Shown: positions 11,840-24,186, numbered from the stretch's first letter. The stretch is 64,000 nt of DNA from Trichostrongylus colubriformis (GCA_963978905.1 OZ022258.1:42764591-42828590), one strand, 5' to 3'. Program-made: numbers and translations. The notes: generated from the sequence alone by a model not told the origin.

Positions 11840-12950
11840 CCGCAGGACACCTGCAATGCTAAATCCTTTTCAAAAAACAGCAATTGTACCCACTTCATTT
11901 CTCACAGACGGAGATGGCGTAGTGATAGGTGGTGCGCACTCCCACTCTCATGGTGGGGTGACAAACCCTGCATCAACGCCCTCCCAGGCCAATCAAGCCA
12001 TCCACCTTTCCGAAGTAAGTGGACTGGTGACAGGCTTGTCTGGTAGGTTAAAATGACTGATTTAAACATCGGGTAACTCCCTCAATTTCTTGGGTGATCG
12101 CATTCTTCTGCTCCTACGATTCCGAGTGGAACCATATTGCGCGGTGCATTCCAGAAAGGATTTATCAACGCTGCAAATTCAAATGCAAATTCCGCAGTGA
12201 ACTCATGATATGGTTTGCTAATCAAGGGAAAGGGGGAGCAGCATAGGTTGTTGTGGGGTGTTGCACCCATCTAATTGTGGGTAGGGCTTACGTTCCACCA
12301 TTTCTCTTCAAGTAGCGTGACTGTGGTGAAGGTAAGCACACGCCTCTTCAATCCAATATATCTAGAGACTGTCTCAGGTCAAGACACATCAGGTGCAATA
12401 TTGGCTGATTGAAGAACATTCTGGAATGCGCAAGTCGACGTACACACTAGTGCAACAGTAAGAACAAGAACTGTTTAAATGGGTCAGAATTCTGCAAATA
12501 CTATCCCCAACCACGATGGAGAAGTAGTTTGGCACGTCTCTGATAACTTGCCGCTTACTACGTGGAATGGGTGAAGCAGACGTCAATGGCAACCAGGCTA
12601 CCCAGCCATGAAGACTACCCGTTTTTGGCTGAATGATCAGTGCTTACAGAGACCTCGAATAGAATGGTCCGCCTCTGCTTGAACTCGAAAGGCTGGAATG
12701 CGAGTTCGAACCGACCGAGACCGATGCTTTTCCCACAACTCAGAATCCTTGCAGCAACTTTTGCATTACGGGCTGCGCCGAAAATCAGCGACAAACAAAA
12801 ATTGAAACTTCGAGAACCATCGGCCCTCCTTTTTGAGGAAATCCTTTTAGCTGGTATTTAACATGGTATTCTCATGCTCTCCCGTCGTCTGTCCTTTCTA
12901 CTTGTTGAAGCTACTAATGCAGCGCCTCCTCTATTTTTCAAGGAGAAGGA
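11840..12950. other. No recognised feature
   Basis: Short overlapping reading frames are present but show no motifs, repeats or exon structure I can support. Confidence 0.35.
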
Positions 12951-12957
12951 ATGAAAA

Positions 12958-13143
12958 ATGGCTACTGACTACGAGAAAGGTCAAATCATCGAAAAAAAAA
13001 CTGGGGCTGATTCATCGTTAATTTCGCGAGAACTGAACGGCTGTCAAACAGCGGGTGAGAGTTTTATCAATGATCGTGCACTGCGGTTGAAAGAAACTTG
13101 GAAGGTGAGAATAGACGATAGCAAATTTCGAAGGAGCGAAAAA
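12958..13143 (+). pseudogene. Tc1-like transposase N-terminal fragment (possible)
   Basis: A 62-codon frame starts MATDYEKGQI and continues with SLISRELNGCQTAG. This resembles the first helix-turn-helix of Tc1-like transposases (forms like DYEKGQI..LH..G.S.R.IARELNRSQTA). A GRPRK-like second domain and all DDE residues are missing. No inverted ends found. A weak, motif-only call. Confidence 0.35.
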
Positions 13144-13149
13144 TGATTC

Positions 13150-14400
13150 GTAACCTTTTTGTGGATTTACCATTTACTGCTACCAGACGATTTATCCATG
13201 ACTAATGGTTTTCGTCCATTTAGAAACGAGGGGCTCATCAAGTTCAGTAAAAAGAAATGTTCCATGACAAAACTCCACAAGTACTTAGCTCTTTTTTCCC
13301 AACTCTTACCCAGGTCGCAACAACCTTTGCTTAATGAATGATTGATACGACGTCTAATTTTCGCGATACGACGATACTTGCCCTTTTGTCCAGTTTTTGC
13401 TGTATTTGGCGATATAAGGTCATTCTACAATCCGCCATCACCCCACTCTCATTCACAAGATTACGTGATGCTTTGTTTGACTTCTCAATCCCATAGTCGT
13501 CGACCAAGCCGTACCTTAAGTATATCTAGGCAGATCGAGAATTTTCTACAAAATAATTCAAACTGCATTATTCGATTATATCCACACCTCTAGAGAGTTC
13601 AGCTTCTGAAGTCCCCTTATCACACTTTTAGCTCATCGCTATGCTATGGTAGTGAAGAAATTGTCTTCGTTCTTTTTATCAGCAGGATCCTTCAACTGGA
13701 ACAGCGGCTGATGGATTCACTATAAATTACTGTTGGAACTGCTTTTTGAAAGAGGCTTTTTTCCAGCTTTTTCGCTCCCCCGATGAAATTCCCTTTTTCC
13801 TGAACACCTTTGCACTTTTACTTTAAGAATCGGCTCGCGCTCTTTTTAATACATTGTGAAGCAACTGAAAGCTGTCTGTTCCGAGTGTGGTGATGGAAGA
13901 ACCGACGCAACGTCGCGAAGGGCGATTTAGCTGGTTGCGGTCTTCCACTGATGGTACGCCATCGCAACTCCTCAGGTTTAGCAGCATCTTCCATCAATTT
14001 TTTTCCTGCTTTCTTAAGCTCAAATGCGTGAATGGCAACACGCTATAGAAAAGCCCTCTCGTCGCCTTGCAACGGAATTCTGCAGGTGAATCGTGGCGGA
14101 GCTACGTCGACTAGAGCAACACAAATATGTGAAAATACATCATTGGAAAGAAGAAAGGAAAACAAAAAAGAAAAGAATTGAAGATGATCCAACTCGGTGG
14201 TGATACTCGTCTCGCTAACATATGTGACCTGCTACGCCTGGTGTCCTATTGTGCTCGGTGCGCAGTGGGCTAGCCACAGGAAACGATTTCTTGTTCCATT
14301 CTCCTTACTCCTACCCATTCGCCTTTCAAGATTGCCGGGATTGCCTGCCATAGTGAGAAAGCGCTTCACTCGAAGTCCACCTCATTGGTGCCACCTAGCC
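13150..14400. other. No recognised feature
   Basis: No convincing coding or repeat signal in this interval. Confidence 0.35.
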
Positions 14401-14408
14401 TGAACGGT

Positions 14409-14537
14409 GAAATTACAAGGAGTGAATAAGTCAAAAAGTTGTAGAAGGAGGATAATATTTTCACCTTCGACTATCGAAATTACAAGGAGTGAATAAGTCA
14501 AAAAGTTGTAGAAGGAGGATAATATTTTCACCTTCGA
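14409..14537. repeat. 67-bp tandem duplication
   Basis: A 67-bp unit starting gaaattacaaggagtgaata (14409-14475) is repeated directly at 14476-14537, with the second copy missing the last five bases. The 62 bp shared by the copies look identical, so the duplication is recent or was recently homogenised. Confidence 0.9.
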
Positions 14538-15011
14538 GTGGGCCACACGACTTCCTTGCGCGGGTCGTTGCTGAGGTATCGATCCATGGCAACTAGATCT
14601 GTGATGTGTGGCGGTTGTACACAACACTTGAAATGGCCATTAGTGGAAGTACATTAACCGCAGAAGCTACGTGAACCAGCTAATGTGCGTCATTCAGATC
14701 GCATTCAGCCAAGAACCTCTATAATTTTCATCTAATGAGGCCATTTCTATTGTAGTTTCCAGCTTCAGCGCACTGATTTTCCTATCCTCTTCGAAAGCAA
14801 TAGAGACGTATTTTTTCTATTTGTTTTTATCAGAAAACACGGGATAATCGGTGTACGATTCTCGTGAGTAAATTATAGGAAGATAATCATCTGCTCTAAA
14901 GTTGATAGAGAGCGGAATAATGGAACGTATACCATTTATCATCCAGCAGCTTGTAACACCTCAGCAGCTGTTCAAAATGACATTATTCATACAAAATTCC
15001 ATGGTTTTTTT

Positions 15012-15021
15012 CAGATTAGAA
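15012..15021 (+). promoter_or_regulatory. Spliced-leader trans-splice acceptor of the first peptide gene
   Basis: The run ttttttcag ends at 15014, then attagaa and the ATG at 15022. A strong 3' splice site 7 nt before a start codon, with no coding exon upstream, is the normal SL1 acceptor pattern in nematodes. The two related genes have atcggaa and atcagaa in the same place. Confidence 0.7.
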
Positions 15022-15706
15022 ATGAAGTTGTTTGCTCTTACGCTACTTCTTATGAGCCTTATAGCAGTGTCTGTACAGTTCGGTGAGTTCTACGAGTACA
15101 GCTTCTTGTGCACAAAGGTCCTCACTGTGTCAAAAAAAAAATCCTTTTGAGCTTAAAACTCGAATAAAAAATGAAAGGCGCCCGCATACTTCTTACTGTA
15201 TCGGGGGGGGGATATCAATTAATAAAAAGAGCGGTGTAAATCTTAAGATCAGCTAGAGGAGTAACAACCTTCACATCATGACGAGTTAGTGCGATGTTCA
15301 AGCTCAGAAGAGGAAAGTGCTTATGTAATGCTGTTCAGACTTTATAATTCATCGCTTCGCAAGACATTTAATTATAATTAAAAATATAATTTGTTTGAAT
15401 TTATCATAGGTTACAATCGGCCACCACCTCTTCCTCCTCCCCCTCCGCCTCCCCCACCGCCACCTTCTCCATTCGGCCCACATCCTCCACTGCCACCTCC
15501 CCCTCCACCGCCTCCTTTCTATGGTGGCTACGGCAGACATGGCTGGTACAGCGGAATGGGCCATGGAGGTGAGTTTCACGCCTTACGTGTCAATATTTCA
15601 GCGAGTTCTCACCAAACGTTCATAGATTGATTTTTTGAAGAATATTATAGAAGTTTTTTTACCAAACATTCATGAATTGGTTTTTTCAGTGTGGGGAAGG
15701 AAATAA
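15022..15706 (+). CDS. Secreted polyproline/Gly-Tyr peptide, caenacin/NLP-like (gene 1)
   Basis: Three exons: 15022-15082, 15410-15568, 15690-15706, all joined by phase-1 GT-AG introns; predicted product 78 aa. Exon 1 encodes a signal peptide (MKLFALTLLLMSLIAVSVQF). Exon 2 encodes GYNRPPPL, an 11-proline run, SPFGPHPPL, another 8 prolines, then FYGGYGRHGWYSGMGHG. Exon 3 is only 17 nt and adds VWGRK and stop. AATAAA follows at 15802. The Gly-Tyr-rich tail and WG(R)K end resemble C. elegans nlp-29 group and caenacin antimicrobial peptides. The final Gly-Arg-Lys would suit trimming and C-terminal amidation. The proline blocks are not typical of those families. It is probably secreted from epidermis or gland; the function is inferred. 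The start is fixed by the trans-splice acceptor 7 nt upstream. Confidence 0.75.
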
Positions 15707-15709
15707 GCA

Positions 15710-17590
15710 CCTACTACCACTGGATACTAATTGAGCAAATCCATTTCGGAATGTTCAGCACATATAGCCAGATAGCCGAAAGACTGTAACACCTGCTGTA
15801 TAATAAATTTCAGTACATGAATAAAATGTAACACCAGGTCTTCAATTTCAGACCGCATTCCGTAATACGATTCACCGGAAGGGATGTAAAGTGCTACTGG
15901 TAAACGAAAGTATACCTACACTTCTTCAAGCCTTACAAAATTTTCCCCACAAATTTTGAACGACTCTGATCACACGATAAACGTAATACTTTTTGCGCAT
16001 CCCATTGGGAGAATGACAACCTTTTTGACACCACTTAGTTGTGATAGCACCTGTTTTAAGGATACCGTAGTTATTGGTAGTAATAGAGATATAACGAGCC
16101 CTAATTGCTGTCAATCACTATTTGCGCGGGACACTCTAAGCCGTTTGGTCGTTCAGGCATTCGCATGAGAGGAATGAGCCGAATACTCTTTTTCACGACA
16201 ACGCGCCAGATCAGCTAGGAAGAAAATTTGGAGAATGAAAGTTTCGCGAATGAGTGGGCCTCCCCACCATTTCCACTTCCTCAACTTTGCACGAAGGGAT
16301 CACCACCTATGCTGCTATCTCACTTCCTCGAACGAAATGGCAGGTTGACTGGTTGCCAGTTAGTTTGACATCCAATATTTCTTCAGCCGGGATTCTCTGC
16401 ACTGCAGAAAGTGGACAAACGAGCTGCTTCCGATGTGTTCCCAACATGTTGCAGATGATTTTGATGCATTTCATGTAGGAAATTTAAGAAAGGATCACTA
16501 ACAACTTTTTCATAGCGGCTGCGGCGAAAATCAGCAGCTGTCAACATTCGAAAAAAAGAAGTGATTCCTTAATTTTTCAAAGTGGTCCAGATCTCAATAG
16601 GTGGTCAAACAAACTGCTTATCTGTGACGACCAGGCTTGTTCGTCGAGTGAAACATGTAAGAAGCGCCAGTAACTTAACGCCAGTAACTAACTCAAAATT
16701 CCTAGTTGCACGGTAGATAAACACAAAGCAGGAATAGCTCAGTAGACCCCCATTGCCAACCTCTATAGGAAATCACCTTGCTAGGATCAAATACTGAGGC
16801 AAATAGATCGTGTGGATGTGGCCCACTTATGACAGAACACATTTTCCTGTTTGGCTCATTTTCCTGCAACAAAGCTATGAAATCATTTTAGAGGACGCAA
16901 ACAGAATTCTTCGACTTTTGCGAGCCTTACTCTCTGTATGTCGGGCCACATAGAGCCACTCACTTGACCGCGACTAGCAGTGGGCCAGTCGTAGGCGCTG
17001 ATGAATTTTGGGCGACTGTCGTTTTACCACAGCTGTAAGTACGCTTTCGACCTATGAGCTGGTATTGAGCCTTGTTGAATCACGGTAGGTTCAGATAGAC
17101 ATATGCTCAGAAGTAAGCAAGCGTGAGCTTGCCTTTCCACGTTACAGCAGAATGAGCCGTGATTTTGATCATTACCTTCTCGAGCTTGTTGCGAATCCCA
17201 CAAGCATTTTGAGCGGTGAATTTTGATTCCGCCGCGAAGAGGTTTTTATCGGAGGAACTCTGTCTAGTACCATTCAGGTAGTTTTCCGCATCTATGAGGT
17301 CATGTTCGATGGATCCTTCTCTCAAATGCCTTCGCTCCTTTCCCGGAACTTTAACATAACTTGCTCCTTGATACACATTGTCACACAAGGAGATGGAGAA
17401 GACGACACAGGAGAGTTCAAAAGTAGCATAATTAATGGGAATCGTGATGGCCATAACGCGCTCTGAGTAGAACACTACCAGACCCTTTTTGCAAATTCGG
17501 CGAATGTGTTGGAAAAAACATTACATCATTCACGACCCCTCCTACGAAGCGATCGTTTCTATTTGAGAACGTGTTCCGAATGTCAAATTT
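15710..17590. other. No recognised gene
   Basis: Downstream of gene 1 I see only the polyadenylation signal at 15802 and short reading frames. A 122-codon minus-strand frame (17475 to 17107) has no motif I recognise. Confidence 0.35.
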
Positions 17591-17595
17591 ATGTA

Positions 17596-18101
17596 TTAGG
17601 TTGGACGGGAAGTTCTGGGACACTTTTTGTTTTTTCCTGTAGAAACCTGTAAAGAATTGTGGGACAGTCCATGGTAAGGGTATATAGATGGAGTGTGAAG
17701 GACTCTTCACTAGTCTGGTTATCACCACTATGGCTTCGACAAGCGGCGAATCTGAGCCTATTTCGCGAGAAGGTCTTCGACTGCTGATTCTTCATGAGTA
17801 CCGCCTTGGTAGTTCTGCGCGCCTGGCGGCCGACAGAATCAACCACTCGATGGGTGCGAACACCACTTCGAAGTCTACGGTGATTCGGTGGTATCAGCGT
17901 TTCGGTGAAGGACAGACAACGCTAGAAGATGAACCACGCTCAGGACGTCCTCCGGTCTTCGATGTCGACGCCCTGACAGCTGCCGTTGAAGAAGATCCCC
18001 GTCAGTCGAGCTGAATAAAATTCTGAATAAAATCTGTGAATAAAATTAAAATAAATTGAATTTTTCTCACAAGGTGTCCCAGAACTTCCCGTCCAACCTA
18101 A
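17596..18101 (+). mobile_element. Internally deleted mariner element
   Basis: Both ends carry the inverted sequence ttaggttggacgggaagttc, which continues as tgggacac and matches for 28 bp. TA flanks each side (17594-17595 and 18102-18103), the standard mariner target duplication. The element is 506 bp, against roughly 1.3 kb for an autonomous mariner. Only the N-terminal third of the transposase is left. The near-perfect ends suggest fairly recent activity and possible mobilisation in trans. Confidence 0.9.
17730..18014 (+). pseudogene. Mariner transposase, N-terminal DNA-binding part only
   Basis: The frame starts MASTSGESEPISREGLRLLI and runs through two helix-turn-helix units to STVIRWYQRFGEGQTTLEDE, PRSGRPPVFDVDAL and a stop right after EEDPRQSS. 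The block WYQRFGEG.TTLEDEPRSGRP is the linker typical of mariner transposases. The whole DDD catalytic domain is absent; the sequence jumps to an AT-rich stretch repeating gaataaaat before the right end. If expressed, it could bind element ends without cutting, which is speculation. An upstream Met at 17688 is in frame but lies outside family homology. Confidence 0.85.
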
Positions 18102-18104
18102 TAC

Positions 18105-19105
18105 TTCCGCGTCTTTCTCTAGCGCCCCCAAAAAAATTAGAAACCGACCAAAGCACAGTCACTAACAAGTCAATGAAGCGTCCAAGTTTTCTCACGACAG
18201 ATTCTCAGATTATTAATTGACGCCTTACATATAATACTTCCCTCACAAAGTTTGGACGACTGTTTATTCTGACCAACACCCCGACCTTTCCATCATTGTG
18301 AAGAGCCACCAGTTCCATACTGGAGCAAAGCAAATGCAATGCACTCAATCAGTACATCAGTAGCGAATATACTGACTCCAGTGTGCCTGCCATTAATGTA
18401 CTCACTGAACATATAGCGTCGCTACACTCCTTGCTTCAGACTGGCCGACACCACCGTAATTTTACCTTACGCAGGGCAAATTGTTTCATTCATGATGATG
18501 TTAACCAAGTGAAACAGCACACGGCAACAAACAACTGGAACACTGAAAGGGAGATTTGCGAAAAAGTGAAAAAGGGTGTTTTTATTCTGAAAAGCCCAAT
18601 GAATTTACAGCCGACGTCTTGGCAAAGTGTTGTGTGGGCAAGTAGTGATCTTCATGCCACCTTCAGCCCAACCGTAGGCAAAAATTGCCCCCTCCCGTTG
18701 TCTTGGAGGGCTTCTGGCAACGGCGAAAAGGTGGAAACGCTGGATAGAATGAATATTCTACCATAATAACTTCGTGGGAGAAGCATTATATGCATGATAT
18801 CAACAAGCTTTTGGCACAGTTGCCATACGGCTCGTAAAGTCGAATTAGGGAGGAATATTATGCTTCGGAAAACATGAGTATCTACGATGACCGAGGTGAT
18901 GTATAGTGGAAGCTGTTGCTGAATTATCTTAAGAGACACCAAAAGGGTAATTTCGGCAGACGGTGGAATATGATAGTAGATAGGCTCAGCAATGTAGTAG
19001 TGGAGAAAGAATGACATAAAACTGCGAAAAAACCGAGGAATAGGAGCCTGAAAATCCCCCTTTGTTCTCCTCCTCTGCGTCACTAGCTGAGTGGACTGAA
19101 GACAG
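18105..19105. other. No recognised feature
   Basis: Overlapping frames of 127 and 218 codons occur on opposite strands around 18383-19308. Neither shows a motif or exon pattern; I treat them as chance. Confidence 0.35.
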
Positions 19106-19109
19106 GCCA

Positions 19110-21180
19110 GAGTCTGAACCAGCCGGCCGCGATCGTTGCTCCGCCCCTTCACTGCGACTCCCCCGGCTGCGTACCGCATAACGGCATGCTGAGCTGCGGG
19201 ATCGGTATAAAACCCCAAGCCGCGTTTTTTCAATGCGATTTTCGCCACACATGACTTTCTCTGAAGTAGAAGGTTCGTTTTCACAGAACATGTACTCCCA
19301 AATCTCATTTTCCCTTACCCCTACTGGTGCCTTTAACGTAATTCAATAATCTTTTAAGAAAAAAAGAACGGAAAATTATGCATCAACCTATTACATTCAT
19401 ATCTTATTGTGCAAAAATAGCCCATTTACTCACGAAGATGCGATATGAATGACGAGTCTGTTTGTGAGGGTCTAAGTGTAAGATGCATTTCTCCGAACCT
19501 CCGTGCTGCCTTTAATTGCCGTTGCCATTTAGTTGCAGTAGCTCGATGGACGTACATACGTGTCTTTGGGTAACGTCGGGGATGAGGCGTTGGTAACCGG
19601 TCGTAACTAGCCAACAGCATCATGTAGATAAATCATTTCACTTTTTCCCTTTGTTAGTGCCGTCTGCAATATAAAGTCATGCTGTCAGAGCACACCCAGC
19701 TCTGAAACTTTCTACTTCCTCTACTCTTCTCTTACTTTTGACTTGACCATCTTTTTATCTAATTACCTGTGCATCATATCCTAGAAAGATGCAGGTCACT
19801 CTTTCGGACCATTGCGAAGCACGAATGTGCGACTACATTTTTTACCCACTACCGAATTTTCGTGATGTTTGAACCCGACCACGCTGATTGTGAGAAGCAT
19901 ATCAAGCTTCCTCCCTCACAAATGATATAAGTGTTAGAAGTGTGTGACGCCATTCTTTTGTAAGATGTGAAAAGAGAGTGAGCACGGTGAAAAAGTATTC
20001 GTCGTCATCCACAACGCAGTTAAAACGAGACTCATTCTTTAACTAGCAGTACGTCCCGGTGTCGAGAGCCCAACGTCTGATTCACTTGATGGTCCACTGC
20101 ATTCACCACAATGACAGTGGGCTTGCATGAACAAAATGCAAGAGCACATAATTCCCAAAGTTTGATTTTGCCAGCTTTTGTCCGTAATTTCGCACTCTTC
20201 TAGCGAGAACACATTGTTCCAAAACAAGACCACTTGTTCTCCGAGGCCAGGTTAGAATGGAAAATTTTGCAACACTAATCGTATAGTTCCGCCCAAGATC
20301 CCTTACGTATGGTTCTGCCCAAGATCCCTTTCGTATGGTTTCGTAGTTCGTTGAAAACCAGTCATGATATAGGTGCATATGTTAATAACACTGCGTAAAA
20401 TGAATTTGTTTTAAGATTGGAACATATCATGGTGACCACTACTGATGCTGGCGAAAACTACAACCCTCATATTAACGATCATAGGCACCTGTTCTACCCG
20501 TGCCAAATAAAATTGCATGGCCTTGCATTTAGCCGACATTATTTTTATCGTGCTCTTCATCCTAATGTTCAGCTGACCATGGAGCTCTTGTTGTGTAGTG
20601 CGGTGCGATTTCAAGCTTCCGATGGGTCCCAATACTTCTCTTACCGTCAGTGGCGGGCCGAGTACGATATGCGTTGCAATACACATGCCTTTCCTTACAA
20701 GCGGAACGTGTGCATGGCGAACTTCGAAGGAACCGGAAGGGGTCCGAAACAAGAGAAAGATGCAAAGAAATGAGCACCTTGTAATGAACACAGAAGGTTA
20801 GAAGCGATAATCGGTGAAAAAACCCGGAGCGCATCGCTGCGGTGTGTATTCGCATCCGATTCGCATCATTTCACAGACCTTCCGAGTTGTCCGCTGTAGG
20901 AGACGGGCCGCGGGCCAACGTTAGTTGTAGCACCTGACTCCCAGCGCAGTGGAGTGGCCATTCCCACTACATTAGCATTCATGTGATTACATCTAGAAAC
21001 AATATAAGAAAGAACAAAGTAAAAAGTAAAAAGAAAAAACATATTTTAATAGAAACATCTCATTTTGGCACCATGCCAACGCGTTAAATTGGCGAGTTTG
21101 TGCAATGGCGGCCACTTAAACTCCTCCACACTACGTCTGTTCTACCGTAAGCCAAAATTATCCTCTTCTGGTGTCTTTAA
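19110..21180 (+). repeat. Interspersed repeat R1, copy A, split by about 1.4 kb
   Basis: The segment 19110-19337 matches 32955-33366, and 20723-21180 matches 33366-33828, both in the same orientation. The two pieces meet exactly where copy B is continuous (around gtgcctttgaaggaaccgg). So copy A seems to be one element interrupted by about 1.38 kb (19338-20722), or the reverse deletion happened in B. The right end gtgtctttaa is shared with copy B. The left end is lost. It does not carry the 191-bp MITE found in copy B. Confidence 0.7.
20286..20337. repeat. 26-bp tandem duplication
   Basis: Two direct copies around gcccaagatccctt (20286-20311 and 20312-20337) differ at two positions. A local slippage product with no visible function. 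Confidence 0.8.
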
Positions 21181-21189
21181 GGTAAGAAT

Positions 21190-22215
21190 ACTTCGTAAAT
21201 AGGGTACACTGGGGTTGATTCCTCGAAGGGAGTCATATTTGACCAGACAGGAGTGGGGAGGCGGGGGAGGGGGGCAGGGGAAGGGTCGTGAGCGATAAGC
21301 ACTAGAATCTAATTTTTCAATAAGTAGATGAGGAGCGGAAGGTGAAATAAATATCTTTTCGCTTCAATTGTAAACCATATAGCAATAAAACAACATCTAT
21401 ACAACTATATTTATACAACTGTTGCAAATTACAACTTTACATACAACTACTGCAACTATACAATGCTGCAACAGCTACTGGTATTGTAAAGGTCAAAAAC
21501 TGAGGGGTATCTAATTTGGTTTCCGTAAAGTAGCTGATTGCACTGAAACGGCTATTTTCCTCGATAAATGAGAGTGCCCTGTACGTGAAACACCTTCGAA
21601 GCACGTGAAACATTGTCGGATACTCTCAAGGAGCAAAAGACTGCGTGAAACCGAGGAAGAATAGTTATTTTCGGAAACACCCCTCACGATGACAGGCTCA
21701 TCCTGTTCTTTCCAAGGCTAATAATCGTCAGACAAGAGAGCCTGCCTTAGGAACACTTATCTCTGCACAGAAATCACAAATGCGTTAGTTATTATCCGCT
21801 CAGCCATCATACATAGAGAGGCACCAAACCTTCAGTGATTAGCAACATCTGCAGCAGATCATTAGCAAAGGTACTTAGTTACGTATACTACGGCATAGTA
21901 TTGCATTTTTGCATGCAACAAAAGTTAGGGTCAGATGGATATTTCATGAGCATTTTATAGTATAATTAGTCTGGTGTTCTGTTGCCACTTATCAACGCTG
22001 CTAAGGAAGTATGGCGCACTTCATTGGCTGAGTTTTTTTTACCTCCTTTGCACTTTTTTTATCATAAGAAGAATCTGCGGACTATCACTAATGGATTCTC
22101 TCCATATACACTAACTACAGTACACCTGTGTATACGAGTATTTTTACCATCCTTCGTGATATCCTCAGCAACACACTCAACCAAATGTTCCAATGAATAA
22201 ACAAACAAATGAATT
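21190..22215. other. No recognised gene; low-complexity stretch
   Basis: A run of imperfect acaact/caactat units spans about 21385-21480. Otherwise no feature is supported before the acceptor of the second peptide gene. Confidence 0.4.
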
Positions 22216-22226
22216 TCAGATCGGAA
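22214..22226 (+). promoter_or_regulatory. Spliced-leader trans-splice acceptor of the second peptide gene
   Basis: The acceptor tttcag ends at 22219 and is followed by atcggaa and the ATG at 22227, the same 7-nt leader length as in genes 1 and 3. Confidence 0.7.
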
Positions 22227-23331
22227 ATGAATATTTTCACCATTCTATTGCTCCTGGTCATCGCAGTAGCTGTTTCAGCTCAAATGGGATACGGTAAGTC
22301 TCTCTATCGACATGATCGTTTCTCGTTCCCAGCGCATGGAATCACTTCCTCTACTGGAGAGCGGTAAAACAGCACGCATCATCTTATTTTGCATTCAATA
22401 CTTCAGTCAATCCATAACCCAAAACTGAGCACTTCATTGAAAATCTGTAAGCCCCATGCTGCGTCAAGATTTTCCTTGAATATTGCGGTAAATTTGGTGG
22501 TATTCACTGTTAAGTCTAGTAAAAGAATAAATGAAGGAGAGAACGAACGAAAAAAGCGGAAATTGAGGGTTTGCTACAAGATGTAATGCTAGAAAGAGGG
22601 TACAAAAACTGGGCTTGATAAGCTCGTTTGACTGCTGGCAGTGAAGGCAATGAGCGACCAAAAAGGGCCGCTTTTCGCATCACATCGAAAGGTTACATGC
22701 GGCGATACATGGAAGTTATAAGCAGTACAGGACGAGAGCCTTTCGCAGGAACTTGTACTGTCTGCTTCAACCGAGCTTTTCTTGCAGATACGCGACATAA
22801 AGTATGCTCATACTGACGCTACAACAAAAAGCACGAGAAATATTCCCGCTCTTAGAGCCAGCACATCCACTGCCTTAGTGGAAATTAACAGGATGAGTGA
22901 GGAGTGTTTTGAGACCGCTTAACTGGGAACTTATCCCAAGAAGCTTATCGGTTTGATGCCCATTGTAGCTTGAATAGATCAAAAGCAAAATCCGGATTCA
23001 TCACATTACGACATGCTGCTAACAGCTAATACCGCTTTCTTCTCTATCTTTTTATTTGTGGTGGCAACACACTACAGCGAGTTGCTCAGTTGAAATTGAT
23101 CTCAGGTTATCGCCCTCCATTTCAACCACCTCCACCTCCCCCACCTCCACCTCCACCTCCACCTCCACCTCCACCATCTTACGGTCCGCCACCACTACAA
23201 CCACCACCTCCACCATCTTATGGTTATGGTATGGGCGGTTTTCGCGGAGGTATACTATTATCATGAGTTTAAGAGCTTTTTCATAGCCTCTTTTGCAAAT
23301 CTATAAACCACATCGCCTTTTAGGGAAATGA
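22227..23331 (+). CDS. Secreted polyproline/Gly-Tyr peptide, caenacin/NLP-like (gene 2)
   Basis: Exons 22227-22293, 23106-23249 and 23324-23331, phase-1 introns throughout; predicted 72 aa. Exon 1 encodes the signal peptide MNIFTILLLLVIAVAVSAQ plus MGY. Exon 2 encodes GYRPPFQ, 17 consecutive prolines, SYGPPPLQPPPPPSYGYGMGG and FRG. The last exon has only 8 nt, giving GK and a TGA. The proline run is written largely as a CCACCT hexamer repeat (about 23118-23175), so its length probably varies between strains. The layout matches genes 1 and 3. The Gly-Tyr tail and terminal Gly-Lys suggest a processed, amidated secreted peptide of the caenacin/NLP sort; that role is inferred. Confidence 0.75.
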
Positions 23332-24186
23332 GCACCACTAGCGGAGGATTTTTCGAAGAATATATTTCTTAATGTGGCTACGGCGTAGGAGATTATATTG
23401 TATTTTGGAATTACTTTGAAATTTGATGTGCATGATTGTTTGCAAAAAGACATAAATAGCTTCAATTCTTCTTTGCATTGCATTTCCGAGATTGAAGCTA
23501 CGCAACGCTCTCGCGTAGGAAGATAACAAAGTCAGAGTTTTTCACACAAATACTAGTCATCAGGGCATTCAAGAAGTTCTATAACCAATCTTTTACGCGC
23601 TCTTGTGAGGCGGAAGGGAAGAGCCGTGAATGCGTATCTGAAAGTCTGCAAGGAGAAACTCTGAGCACTCCTTCTGAGACGGAGCCTGGGATACGATGTG
23701 CTTGTATCACTTGCGGCGCTCGGCAAGATCAACGGACTGATTCTACCACAACGTCTTGCTTGAGGATCGGTGCAACTCAGGAGTCAGAGCGCGTTTTCTG
23801 TGACTATCGTTATATTTATTAATTTGCTTTGTATTTCAAAGGATGCGTTACACACTTTCATTACGATTGCTATTGTGGGCTAGATAAAAATACAGTAATA
23901 AATGCACTACATAACGACAAGAGCAACAAAATCCCAGACAGAACTGTGACATATCAATGATATAAAGGAAGTTGCTATGCAAAATGCACAGTGTTGAAGC
24001 CGAGAAGATGGGGTCTTTCAGCGGTGGTAATGATCATTCACCTCCAGTAGGCAAGGCATAGAGAACAGATCAGGCAGATGAGCCATATCGAGCCGATTAA
24101 CCAATGGGGAAGAACATCAATTGAAGGTGAAAGAAGAAGAAGGTAGAGGAAGATAAATCGATGGCAGATGTATGTATTATAAAACA

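Noticed and set aside
14409..14537. CRISPR-like direct repeats
   Set aside because: Only two copies with no unique spacers, in a eukaryotic context; a plain tandem duplication.
17107..17475. 122-codon minus-strand frame upstream of the mariner
   Set aside because: No motif, no exon signals, no repeat relationship; a frame of this length can arise by chance.
18652..19308. 218-codon minus-strand frame
   Set aside because: It partly overlaps repeat R1 and shows no domain, signal peptide or codon pattern that supports a gene.
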